Positions 1 to 10,000 of a stretch of 64,000 bases of DNA are shown here, one piece after another. The position numbers were made by a program, and so were the translations under genes. Within the stretch, counting starts at the first letter, position 1, and each line of letters starts with the position of its first letter. The stretch spans positions 1 through 64,000 of the forward strand of contig NW_005178995.1 in assembly GCF_000350225.1 (NCBI RefSeq). Reading direction: 5' to 3'. The notes beneath the pieces are model-generated. The model was not told the origin of the DNA and made no database searches. It worked only from the letters and a program-made list of their open reading frames with translations. The stretch comes from Chondrus crispus (taxonomy: Eukaryota; Rhodophyta; Florideophyceae; Gigartinales; Gigartinaceae).

Positions 1-915
1 ATGACACGGACAGAAACAGGAACCCGTATTGTCCGTGACTCAACACGCTCTCGCGCTCTACCAACAGGCCAAGGACTTCCGTATGAGCAATATCTACGAA
101 TGAATGTGGATGACTTGGTGACATTGGTGGAAGCTAGAGGCCTTTTGTCCGAAGTTGGTGGAAATTTTAACCAAAAGCGTCTCGCACAACTCGGTGCTAG
201 AGGTAGACATCGAATTATCACCGACACTCTATCGCAGCTTCGTCAAACAGCAATAGCTGCTGGTTTGACAACAGGAGTTCATTCGCGCGCGCTTCCCCGA
301 GACAGCTTGATATCGATTTTAACCACACACTACGATTCAGTGGAGCGAAGAAAAGCTCATGGCAATATTCACGAAGCCGGGTTCGCTGCCCTAACTAAAT
401 TGATCGAAAAGAAAGAGCGGCCGGGTTGTCCAGTATGCATGGATTCATCCGTTGAGGGACTCTCGGTAACTAAGTGCGGGCATTTCTTCTGTGTTACATG
501 TATTTCACTCATGTTTCGCACTCTCGGGGAGAGCAGGGTGCAATGCCCCATCTGTCGCTGCAAAATTCTGCCGAAAGATGCAATTGAAGTAGTGTCCTCG
601 GACAAGGATGAACTTTCTGAAACCGTAGCAGGTTCTGATGATGGTAGTGGGCTTGACCAAGATTTGGAATCGCCTTTTTCATTCACAAAGGTCATGACAA
701 CTATCTCGGAAGCAGATATCGCACGATATCGAGATGCACCCCGCCCCACTGCTGCGGAAGTGTGGGAGGAATATGGCCAAATAGCCTCACCTCATCATCG
801 CTACCTAGGTGTCGGTCGCGATTCAGATTTTCCCTCTCTTGAAGCTGAGTTTTTGCGGCACATGAAAGCTGCCACTGCTCATGAGACGGTTTCTCCGAAT
901 CGTAAAAATATGTAA
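1..915 (+). CDS. RING-finger (C3HC4) protein, probable E3 ubiquitin ligase
   Basis: Reads 304 codons from an ATG at the first base of the window to TAA, so an upstream start cannot be excluded. Visible ligands are C143-X2-C146, C159-X-H161-X2-C164-X2-C167 and C182-X2-C185, the standard C3HC4 RING spacing; such domains bind E2 enzymes and promote ubiquitin transfer. Residues 1-140 are predicted helical and basic and resemble nothing I recognise. After the RING comes an acidic Ser/Asp stretch (about 200-220) and an unassigned tail. No membrane segment or signal peptide is seen, so a soluble nuclear or cytosolic protein is likely. The RING call is firm; substrate and pathway are unknown. Confidence 0.8.
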   Translation: MTRTETGTRIVRDSTRSRALPTGQGLPYEQYLRMNVDDLVTLVEARGLLSEVGGNFNQKRLAQLGARGRHRIITDTLSQLRQTAIAAGLTTGVHSRALPRDSLISILTTHYDSVERRKAHGNIHEAGFAALTKLIEKKERPGCPVCMDSSVEGLSVTKCGHFFCVTCISLMFRTLGESRVQCPICRCKILPKDAIEVVSSDKDELSETVAGSDDGSGLDQDLESPFSFTKVMTTISEADIARYRDAPRPTAAEVWEEYGQIASPHHRYLGVGRDSDFPSLEAEFLRHMKAATAHETVSPNRKNM

Positions 916-1250
916 TGGCTGTCGCGCGACAAGATTTATAAAAGCTGTATGGGTCCACCTCTCTTCCTTTGTCTCCCTCTCTCTCTCTCTATCCCTCCCT
1001 CTCCGCCTCTCGGGCTGCATCTCCTCTTCCCTCTATCTCTTTATGTAAACAAGTATCTTTAAAAAGTTTTTTGGGGTTTCCTCCCCTATACTCCATATAG
1101 TTGTCCCATTTTCTCTGCAGTATTCGTAACCGTGCGTTGTTGTAGTACTAGAGCGCCGCTTTTTCAGTGACTGGGGCGCGGCACTTATAAATACGTGTTT
1201 GTCAAAGAGAGGTGGACGTTGAAAAAGGAGGTTGTGAAGTGGGTTGCGTC
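916..1250. other. intergenic, no gene seen
   Basis: Contains a pyrimidine-rich CT tract (about 957-1045) just after the RING gene and a TATAAATA-like string near 1186. No convincing coding frame. Confidence 0.6.
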
Positions 1251-1600
1251 CTGTGATCAGTGGGGAGCTGTGATCAGTGGCCACTGATCACAGGCCGGCA
1301 GGGGGTGTCGTACGACATCGTCATTGCTGTAAAAATTTTGCAAAATTTCGGTGCAAATTTTGAGAGTTAGGACCTGTGATCAGTGGGGAGCTGTGATCAG
1401 TGGCCACTGATCACAGGCCGGCAGGGGGTGTCGTACGACATCGTCATTGCTGTAAAAATTTTGCAAAATTTCGGTGCAAATTTTGAGAGTTAGGACCCGT
1501 GATCAGTGGGGGCTGTGATCAGTGGCCACTGATCACAGGCCGGGAGGGGGTGTCGTACGACATCGTCATTGCTGTATAAAATTTGCATACTTCTCGAAAC
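1251..1600. repeat. 123-bp tandem array with perfect GATC palindromes
   Basis: Units begin at 1251, 1374 and 1497, an exact 123-bp period; the third decays after about 1590, and a degenerate relic sits at 1737-1780. Each unit holds a perfect 26-bp palindrome (1268-1293, 1391-1416, 1513-1538) whose half is CTGTGATCAGTGG, a further GATC, and the palindrome GTCGTACGAC. Units 1 and 2 are identical over most of their length, so the array is recent or kept homogeneous. It lies upstream of the methyltransferase-SET gene. Confidence 0.93.
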
Positions 1601-1900
1601 ACACTTGTCTTCATGACCCTGCTGCATATTTGCATCATTTCTGAACAAACGTATACGTGTCACTGCTGTACTTTTTGCATCCTGTGCAAATGCATTATTT
1701 ACGTATTTTAATTAGTTCTAACTCTGCGTTGGCGTCGTGTGATCAGCCGCCGCTGATCACATGCCTCGGAGGGGTGCCGTACGACACTAGGTATCATTTC
1801 CCACCAAAATTTATAATCGCAATTCAATACTCATACTACTGTGTGTTTGCAGTGCACCGATCACTTGGACCGATCACTTGGAACTGATAACTGATCACTG

Positions 1901-1903
<3 letters not shown>

Positions 1904-1944
<41 letters not shown>

Positions 1945-1949
1945 ACACG
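1904..1949. repeat. CA dinucleotide microsatellite
   Basis: A run of CA repeats with a small AAA interruption, directly after three more GATC sites (1860-1897) and about 270 bp upstream of the methyltransferase start. Confidence 0.95.
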
Positions 1950-2220
1950 CTCAAACGCAAACGCACACACCTTCGTACGACTATATCCTCTTTCCTTGTT
2001 CCAAATCTGAGCATCGTGCATCCCTTTTCCGTTTCCCTCATCATACACCCACTCTCCTTGTCAACCACCACAAACGACGGGCCCCGAGTAACATCCGACC
2101 GCCAGGGGTATTTTGGCGACCGCCTTTCCGAACTTTTATCTTTTGCAGTTTCGTTCCTCTCTTCGCTCGCTGCACGAAAAGTCCTGCACTACGAGCGCCG
2201 CCGTCTCCGGAATCCAAAAT

Positions 2221-5205
2221 ATGGCAGCAGACGGAGACTACACGTTTAAGGAATTAGGAAAGACGTCAAGATTCGTCCTGCACTCGTATCAAGTGCTCGA
2301 CCTTTGGAGACATGAACATCCCGGCAAGGAAATATCATGGAAAGACTATATGGCATGGGTGTTGTCTTCACATTTCTCCGCACAGACGACCCCACGGCCC
2401 ATTCAAGTACTGCTTCAGTCCTTGTCTGGAAACGTCCTGCTGTATACTCATACGAAAGAGTCATGTACGGACATGCTGGATTCGCGATCTAATGCGAGAT
2501 CGTTTCGCGTGTGTAAGAGCACGTTTGCGACAAGAGGAACTGATGGACGTGTTTGTGCTCTTATCGAGCATGTCCTGACCTCACACCTTCCTATGAGAGT
2601 TATGGCGTTGATCTGCCCTTCATTCACGTTCATCGGAGAGAGCAAGACTCGTCGCAAGTCAAGTCCTTTCCCGACTACTGAAGCAACCCCCTTTCAACAG
2701 CTGCTACACGTCTCAGCCGTGGTCAAGCTCATGGCAATTGTCAATAACAGCAGGCCGAGTAAACGAAGACGTCTGGACGCAACGCCGGATGAGGCTGTCA
2801 AAGTTCTCTCTGTACAAGGTCTAACCGATTTGCGTGACCCACTTCCGCAGAAGATTGGCTACATCATCGAGACTGTTGTCGGTGCTTGGAATTGCTTTGC
2901 AGAGTACCTCGGATTTCAAAGCTTGGAAAGGATGAGTGCACCCTACTTGAGATTGGTATCTCCCTTGGCGCAGTTTGAAGTGATTCCAACCCGAGAAGAA
3001 GGGTTTGCACCACTGTCTACGCTGGTCAAGTTTGTTGAAGACATGCCGGCAACAAACGATCGAACGAAGACCTTTACCGATGCCTTCGATCGGCCTGCAA
3101 TCGTTGACAGCAACCTTCGCAAGTTTGTGGGAGACTTTTTTCAAGATTTGGAACGCGCGTTATTGTCAAGTGATCTCTACTCTGCTAAAGAAGTCAAGGA
3201 AATGTTCTTTCTGACCAAGTACGTTCGACGCAGGGACATCCTCCCCCCGAGATTCCGATCCTACTGTGCGGCATTGGTGAGGCAGGTCAAATCCTATACG
3301 AGTGAAATCGCTTCCTCAGCGGCTCTTCCCGGTGATCCTTTTCCTCCTCCTTCGCCAGGTGCAACGACGAATCTGGCTTCTGCTTCTAGTCAGGTCGTAT
3401 GTGCATGGCACGTTCTTCAAGTGGTGGGGGAGGCTGAATCCACTTCAACTGCGTCGGATGAAGCCTCTCTGGAAGCTTTGAATGAGGGAGAGGACGTGCA
3501 CAACGAGCGGATCGTTTTCTCTGAGATGAGGAAAGCAGCCGTGAGGATGTACAACTGCGACTTTGAATCTTTCATTGAAGCGTACGATGCCCTGACCGAA
3601 GACGAAGAGCTGCATGGAAAAGTTCAGCTTGTCCTGACGGACCCTCCTTTCAATGTCCGAAGGGACAGGGGACGCAACCATGCTGATTACGATGAAATCC
3701 GGAAAGAACAGTATGAGTCTTTCGTTAACTGCGTCGACGAGATGCTTCGTCCAGGAGGGCATGCGCTGATATTCTGCTCCGCTCAGCAATTCACTATATG
3801 GCGAGAAGCATTCACCGCCCATCCTACGACGTCTGGAGACTCATCATCATCGTCTCAAGCAAGCCAGCCCACATTTTGGGTTGCGTCCACTCCGCTGTAC
3901 TGCATATACCATCCATCTGTATGCAATGGGTTCCCTGGACGCGCGACGTTTGCGCTGTCCAACATGGCAGAAGTGGTCATCCATGTGATGAAGAAGGGTC
4001 CACCGTTCAAGGAAGGGAGGCTCATGGTGAACTACAAGTGTTTCAACTACGTTCCCTCCGAGTACCCTGCGACTCGCAATGTCATTAACAATGTCATGGG
4101 CCTCGTTCCGGGAGAACGGCACATGGTCAAGATCGGAGATACCTCTCGCATGCTAAGGCCAGAGCAGAAATGCGTGTCCCTTTTGAAAGAGCTCATCTGT
4201 CGTTTCTCCCAGGCAGGAGACATTGTTGTGGACCCGTTTGCCGGAACATTTTCAACGGCTATCGCATGTTTCAATCTGGACAAGGATAATGGAGCAAGGA
4301 GATTTATTGGTTGCGAAAAAGAAGCTGTGTGCTTCGAGCACGCCAAGAAGAAGGTCATTGAGAGCTACGCGGGGGCTATTGTGAACAAGCTGGTGGACGT
4401 AGGTCAGGTCATGACGGACGACGACATCCATGGTGCAGCTCTGTATGTGCACAACAGGAATGGAAATAGAAGAAGCAGGAATGGGAAGTGGGCACCTCCG
4501 TCGGGCCTACCTCCCTACCAGACTTTTCCAGATCACATTCTAGCCTATCTTTCAACGGCCTGGGAAAGCCCTGAGTTGATTCAGAAATGTCGCAATGTTC
4601 CGCTCAACGCTTGGAAACGCGAACTACAAGGTCGTTTTCATCAGACAGACGTCCACGCCCTCCGAGCGATAGAGGCAGTTCAATTCGGCGTAGCGTTGGC
4701 GCCCTCTTCTGTTCGGCATCCGAAGGCGGGACTCGGGCTTTTTGCTACAAGAACATTCGACGTTGACGACGACATCTGCCTCTACTACGGCACGTTGGTC
4801 TATCATGACCTTATTCGGTCTAAATCGAAGAACAAGCCATACGGAGAAGGGCTTATGGGAGTGGACCGCGAACGCTTCATGACCTATGCCATGCTGGTGC
4901 CAACGCAGGGACGAGTTTTTCAGAATGTGACGAACCTTATCGATGGACAAAAGGCCATTTCAATCGTCCCTTCCAGATTTTGCGTCGGGGCTTTCATCAA
5001 CGACCACCGCTATCACCCAGATGATAAGGATCACAAAGATTTTGTTGACGGTCGTCTCGCCAATCCGAGAAACGTCAACGTTGCATATGATCTGTCGGTG
5101 TCAAAAGTGACCTCGACGTCTGCGTTGCAGAAACACACGCTGATGCGCGTCAAGGCATTGAGGCTTATCAATCCTGGAGAGGAACTGTTCGCCGACTACA
5201 TTTGA
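2221..5205 (+). CDS. beta-class DNA amino-methyltransferase fused to a SET domain
   Basis: 994 aa from the ATG at 2221; the frame is open back to a TTG at 2113, but 2221 is the first ATG. Residues 1-430 are unassigned and hold a basic NLS-like KRRR near 180. Methyltransferase motif IV, DPPF, is at 474-477 after LVLT; an LRPGGHALIF strand follows; motif I, VDPFAGTFS, is near 670. The order IV then I is the beta class, as in CcrM, and DPPF favours N6-adenine over N4-cytosine. The C-terminus is a SET domain: GLGLF near 837, FINDHRYHP near 925 in the NHxC region, and GEELFADY just before the stop; no post-SET cysteines follow. The protein could methylate DNA and modify a lysine (inference). No intron is needed. 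It resembles in concept the chromatin-reader fusions of amino-methyltransferases known in other eukaryotes. Confidence 0.85.
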   Translation: MAADGDYTFKELGKTSRFVLHSYQVLDLWRHEHPGKEISWKDYMAWVLSSHFSAQTTPRPIQVLLQSLSGNVLLYTHTKESCTDMLDSRSNARSFRVCKSTFATRGTDGRVCALIEHVLTSHLPMRVMALICPSFTFIGESKTRRKSSPFPTTEATPFQQLLHVSAVVKLMAIVNNSRPSKRRRLDATPDEAVKVLSVQGLTDLRDPLPQKIGYIIETVVGAWNCFAEYLGFQSLERMSAPYLRLVSPLAQFEVIPTREEGFAPLSTLVKFVEDMPATNDRTKTFTDAFDRPAIVDSNLRKFVGDFFQDLERALLSSDLYSAKEVKEMFFLTKYVRRRDILPPRFRSYCAALVRQVKSYTSEIASSAALPGDPFPPPSPGATTNLASASSQVVCAWHVLQVVGEAESTSTASDEASLEALNEGEDVHNERIVFSEMRKAAVRMYNCDFESFIEAYDALTEDEELHGKVQLVLTDPPFNVRRDRGRNHADYDEIRKEQYESFVNCVDEMLRPGGHALIFCSAQQFTIWREAFTAHPTTSGDSSSSSQASQPTFWVASTPLYCIYHPSVCNGFPGRATFALSNMAEVVIHVMKKGPPFKEGRLMVNYKCFNYVPSEYPATRNVINNVMGLVPGERHMVKIGDTSRMLRPEQKCVSLLKELICRFSQAGDIVVDPFAGTFSTAIACFNLDKDNGARRFIGCEKEAVCFEHAKKKVIESYAGAIVNKLVDVGQVMTDDDIHGAALYVHNRNGNRRSRNGKWAPPSGLPPYQTFPDHILAYLSTAWESPELIQKCRNVPLNAWKRELQGRFHQTDVHALRAIEAVQFGVALAPSSVRHPKAGLGLFATRTFDVDDDICLYYGTLVYHDLIRSKSKNKPYGEGLMGVDRERFMTYAMLVPTQGRVFQNVTNLIDGQKAISIVPSRFCVGAFINDHRYHPDDKDHKDFVDGRLANPRNVNVAYDLSVSKVTSTSALQKHTLMRVKALRLINPGEELFADYI

Positions 5206-5245
5206 GATATCTTCATAGAGTAGGCGACTGTTGGACTCCATTCAC

Positions 5246-5251
5246 AATAAA
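5246..5251 (+). other. AATAAA polyadenylation signal
   Basis: AATAAA lies 41 nt after the methyltransferase-SET stop codon, a suitable place for 3'-end formation of that transcript. Confidence 0.55.
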
Positions 5252-5278
5252 TTTTGTGACCGCATCTTCCTTGTCACG

Positions 5279-5338
5279 GAGAGGATAGAGGAGAGAGGAG
5301 AGAGGAGAGAGAAGAGAGAAGAGAGAAGAGAGGGAGGG
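5279..5338. repeat. GA-rich microsatellite
   Basis: Imperfect GAGAGAGGA / GAGAGAA repeats just downstream of the methyltransferase-SET gene. Confidence 0.9.
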
Positions 5339-7001
5339 ACTAGTTTGCCTGTTGCGCCTTGAGTTATCTTCCTATTGAGAGTTTATTGAGTATAATGGGA
5401 GTTTTGCTTTTTAGCGTTTTGCTATTTAGCGTTGAAGGGATATGGATCGGTGGGGGTGGCTTTGGGTATGATGTACTGTATGTAAGCCGCACTGAGCGTG
5501 CGGTAAGTGGTTAAAAGTGGACATATAAAAGTATGGCAAAACGGTGCTGGTTCTCGAAAAGTAATGGCAATGCAGGCGGCAATGCTTCGCAATGGAAAAC
5601 GGTGGTTTTATAATGTATAATGGCGGAGGGAGAACATACCTGACCTGAAACGGCAAATGATGTATACTGCAGAAGCGAATGGCCAAGGTAGGGCGCTGTC
5701 GGGTGCGACACACTCGTAAGGATGGGTATCGACGGCGGTGGTGAATGTCCGACGACGACGGGAATATTCTTACATACATTTCGCAACAAAATGCCGAAAT
5801 ATTCGCCTCTTCGTATTGTCACCGCCAAGTTTGGTGTACCGATTACCGATGAAGTCCGAGAATGGACCGCAGCCGCCAATTAATTTCGCTATGTGTATCG
5901 TTTCGAAAAAATAGGAGTTGAAATGGACTGTTTACAATGAAAATCCAGGATGTGTGACACCGAGTTCCATTAAAATTGTGATGTGTACTGCTATCCCAGA
6001 AATTATGGTGTGCTGACGACCGAAAAAGACTATAATGTAAATTGTGTCCAGTGATTCGCTTTCATGTTGTGAGGATTATGTTGACTCATTGCCATTGCAT
6101 GAAATATGCGGACCTCCTGCCAATACGATTTGACATATCCACCACTTTTTCTTATATTCTTGATGTCATAACAATGAAAGTCCTTAATCTCTCTTCGTAT
6201 TCTACCAAATGATATGAAGGATGTCATGTGTGCCACCATTTCCCAAATGTCGCAACATTAAATTGTCACCGCATCTTATGTCAAAAGGGAGACTGTTCAC
6301 CGAAATACATTTGAGATCTGTGACAAATCACGAGACCCATAGGCGAGCGAATGTCAATGAAACAGGTAGAGAACCTCAAATAGGCCTACATGTCGAGGAG
6401 AATATAAAAAATATATTATAGGAAGTTGGGAAAGGAAGACACCTCTGTGTGACGGTCGTATCCTGCCGAAAAGTACAGTACAGTACGGTACAGTGAACAG
6501 CACTGTATGATATTGTTCCGATGTGACATGGGCGTGACCCTTCTTACAGGTGGCTGTCCACTCACCTCCGTGGCAGGCTCCCACACTAATTTAGCCCGGG
6601 ATCAACCTTGCAGCAGCACCACCAAAGCATTCAGCTTTAGGCATTTGGATCCGTCCCTAGCCTGGCGAGCGCAGGGCGTCCTAAAGGGCGTTACAGAAAG
6701 TTTCCTAGACCAGCAAGGAGACCAGCAATTTGTTATTAGAGATATGTAACGGCAGAAACATGTAGCATTGCATTCCATACGTTTTGATCATTCTCTAACT
6801 GTAACGGCAGTATTTTTGCAGGTTATGCATCGACAGCAGGAGAGATAGTTCCATGCTCGACTATTGCGATAATTATGTAAACTTCACCCTCCGCCATTCT
6901 TCCTGCCCTAAATACAAGGTTCTCGTAGTCCCTGACCCCTCTCATTTCCTCTTCCCACTTCTTCCTCTCTACAAAGTTCTGTCTGTCGTCCGTTGCGCAT
7001 C
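5339..7001. other. intergenic, no gene seen
   Basis: About 1.66 kb with only short random frames. Near 6472-6495 there is a short run of GTACAGTAC-like repeats. The last 100 bp before the next gene are CT-rich, as before other genes here. Confidence 0.55.
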
Positions 7002-10000
7002 ATGAATGGCCCTACAGTTGTATACAATGAGCAACTCGATCTCCCATTTTGCGTACGGTGCAAACACGCAGTCGAATTTGATGGTGTAGTGAAGCATATG
7101 AAGAGAAACCATTTAATTTCGCATGCAAGCAGCATTCAGATTGCTGGCGAGATTGGAGACGCCCGAAGCCTGTCTCCCATTGTTAATGCATCGGCTGCTG
7201 AGATGAGACACAAATACTTGGCAACGACTGTGGTTGAATATCGTTCCGGACCTGCCCTTCCGCCTCTGGAAGGGTTTCCCACGGCACTGTGTCACAAGTG
7301 CCCCGACTGCGGATATCTGGCACGGAAAGGCGCTCCCGTTCGTCGAAATTGTGCTGCGAGTAAAGCGTGCAAGGGACATTTATCTCGTCAGCTCGATGAG
7401 GTGAAGGGACAGGCCATCTTTGGCGGAAACAAGTGCAGATACTATCAAGTCGTAGAAAACGGCGGTGACCTCTTTTCCGATGTCCTCGCAGAATCCATGA
7501 GGAAACTGCAGGGAGCCACTCCAGCGAGTACTGCCATCAACGAGGCCGGGATTTCAGAGATGAGCGCATTACTTTCAGTTTTTCGCTTCGACACTCACTT
7601 AAAGCGTTGTGGGCTTAAACTTTCTGAAGCCAGCTCCCTGTGCAAGAGTACTGACAGCCGTATACGCACACTTTCACGCGAGGTGGTCACAGCGTACCAC
7701 AAGCAGGCCTTCGACATAACCGAACAGAAGGTTTGGATCAAGTCACACACGTTTATGGAGTCGGACCTCAACATTGCTGTTAGTCGGAAAACTGTGGAGC
7801 ACTATGACAACAGAATGGTCCAAGTACTGGAATTCGTCTTCAACTTGATGTCTTCCAGCAGGCAGTTGTATCAATATATACCTCCCGATGCCATTCGGAG
7901 TGCAGAATCTCTGCGAGCAGATTCCAATGCACCAATGGCATCCAAGTTGCGAAACTTCCATGATATCCTACAGAACCTCCTTTTTCGTCACAACGAAAGC
8001 AACGAACTAATCGCCTTGTTCATCTCATGCTACAGTGTCATTCTCGATCGCTCAAACGAGTACCGATTTGCGAACGCCAGCGAATTGACTCCCATTCTCG
8101 CAGCCGTGAAGCACTTTGCTCGCTGCCTAGTCGTGATGGAAATATATCTCTACAGCTCTAGCGACACTACCGAGTCTTGGGAGCGAGTCTTGAAACTGAA
8201 TCACCCGCATGTGGATAATGGCCTTCAATATGTGCAGTACTGCATGAAAGTCTGTAATCGCATCAAGGTTGGGGAAGTACATAATATTCGCTTTCTAATC
8301 TGTCCGACGCATCCGAGATGCGCAATTATTGATGGAATCGAGCTTTCTTTATCGCAACTTGGATTGAAAATGAAGCAATTGCAGAAAATTTCATTGGGAT
8401 TGATGCAAGAAAAACTGCTCAATGGACTCAGGATTACAGATGCATTCTGGTCGTCCGTTCAAAACCTGGACGACACAATGACAGATCAAACTCCTGGCTA
8501 CTGGTTTGGAATGCACAAGGCAAACCAATATCATCTTTTTCATTGGTCTCAGGCCTTACAAGGCAAACTGAAGCCCTTACTCCTGGAATCGGACACATCC
8601 CTGAACGAAGACAAAGCCAGAGCATATCTACAAGATTGCGAAAGTCTACAAGAACATATATATACGCTCTTGCAGGTATGCTCAGGAGCACCGGCAAGGA
8701 CATCCGAGTTGGGGATTTTGCGGGTTTGCAATACGGCAGTAGGACAGCGGAACATCTTCACTCAAGCAGGACTCGTGTTTACTGTCATTACGTATCACAA
8801 GGGTCGCAATGTGCACGATGGTGTCGGCCGTCCCATTGCGCGATATCCTGATGCTGTTACTGCGGGTATCTTGCTCATCTACTTAACAGTTATTCGCCCT
8901 GTCGAATATGCCCTCGTCGACCTCCTCGCGAAACCCAATGAGGTCCCAGAAGGTTCATCTGTCAGAAAATTTGACCACGTTCATGTGGACAGTGCCATAT
9001 CACTAGGCGAGAGGCATCGTGACCACCTGTTCGCCAGCCGTGGAGAGCCTTTCGGAATTTGTCGATTGCGCTACTGCTTCGAAAAGGTAATGAAAAGTGC
9101 GGGAATCCCAATTGGAACCAGTCAATACCGGCAGTACCACAGTGGAGTAGTGAAAAACTTCCTCGCGCATAGCGAGGAGCACGAAACAAACTGCACGGGA
9201 ATGCTTCACACCCAGGCAGGACATTCAGAGAATACCGCTCACCAGATATACGGTGTATCCCCCCTTGATATGAAGAAATTGACGGCTAGCCAGCTTGAGC
9301 GATTCCGTCAGGCCTCCAAAACGTGGCATGAAGTACTTGGGCTGTTTGACGGGGAGCCGTGTTCTTACGAGAACGCCTACGAGCAGCTGCAAATGACTGC
9401 TAGTGCACTGGATACTAATGCATCAGCAGGGACCCATCCGATCGATGTCACAAGTCACATTTCGCGTCTTGAAATGACTCTTCAAACTCGCGTTGAGGTC
9501 CTGCACAACGCCATTCTCCATATCTCCGACTCTTTACTTGGGAAAAGGCGACTAAATGAATGGGTTGGTACCGAGGGATACGCCGTTCTGCCCGAGAAGA
9601 GAATCTGTCAACCTCCTTCGCTGCTGAAGCAATTGCAGATTTTTCTCAATAAAAGTGACGCGCATTTCAAGTCCCAGGAACAAGAAAAGGCAGTCGTGCA
9701 TTGTGTAGCACCAAAGAGCGACGCCTTGGTCGTCCTGCCAACTGGTGCCGGGAAGTTGTTGACTTTCATGCTTCCCGCTTTCACTCACAAGACAAAGGTG
9801 ATGGTTGTAGTCGTTCCACTTGTGGCTCTGCAGCTTGACCTTATCAAACGCTGCGAAGATGCAGGTATCCAAGCCTGTCAGTGGAATGCGCGGGATGTAG
9901 CCGGGGCACGTATTGTTGTCGCCAGCGCCGAGCATCTGTCTTCACCAGACTATCAATGTTTCCTTAGGGAACTAAAGGTTATGAATAAGCTGCATGCAAT

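Noticed and set aside
1033-1284. 83-codon minus-strand frame
   Set aside because: Runs into the tandem array, no domain, no promoter.
1251-1600. CRISPR-like array
   Set aside because: Repeat unit is 123 bp with no short repeat/unique spacer pattern, and the host is a eukaryote.
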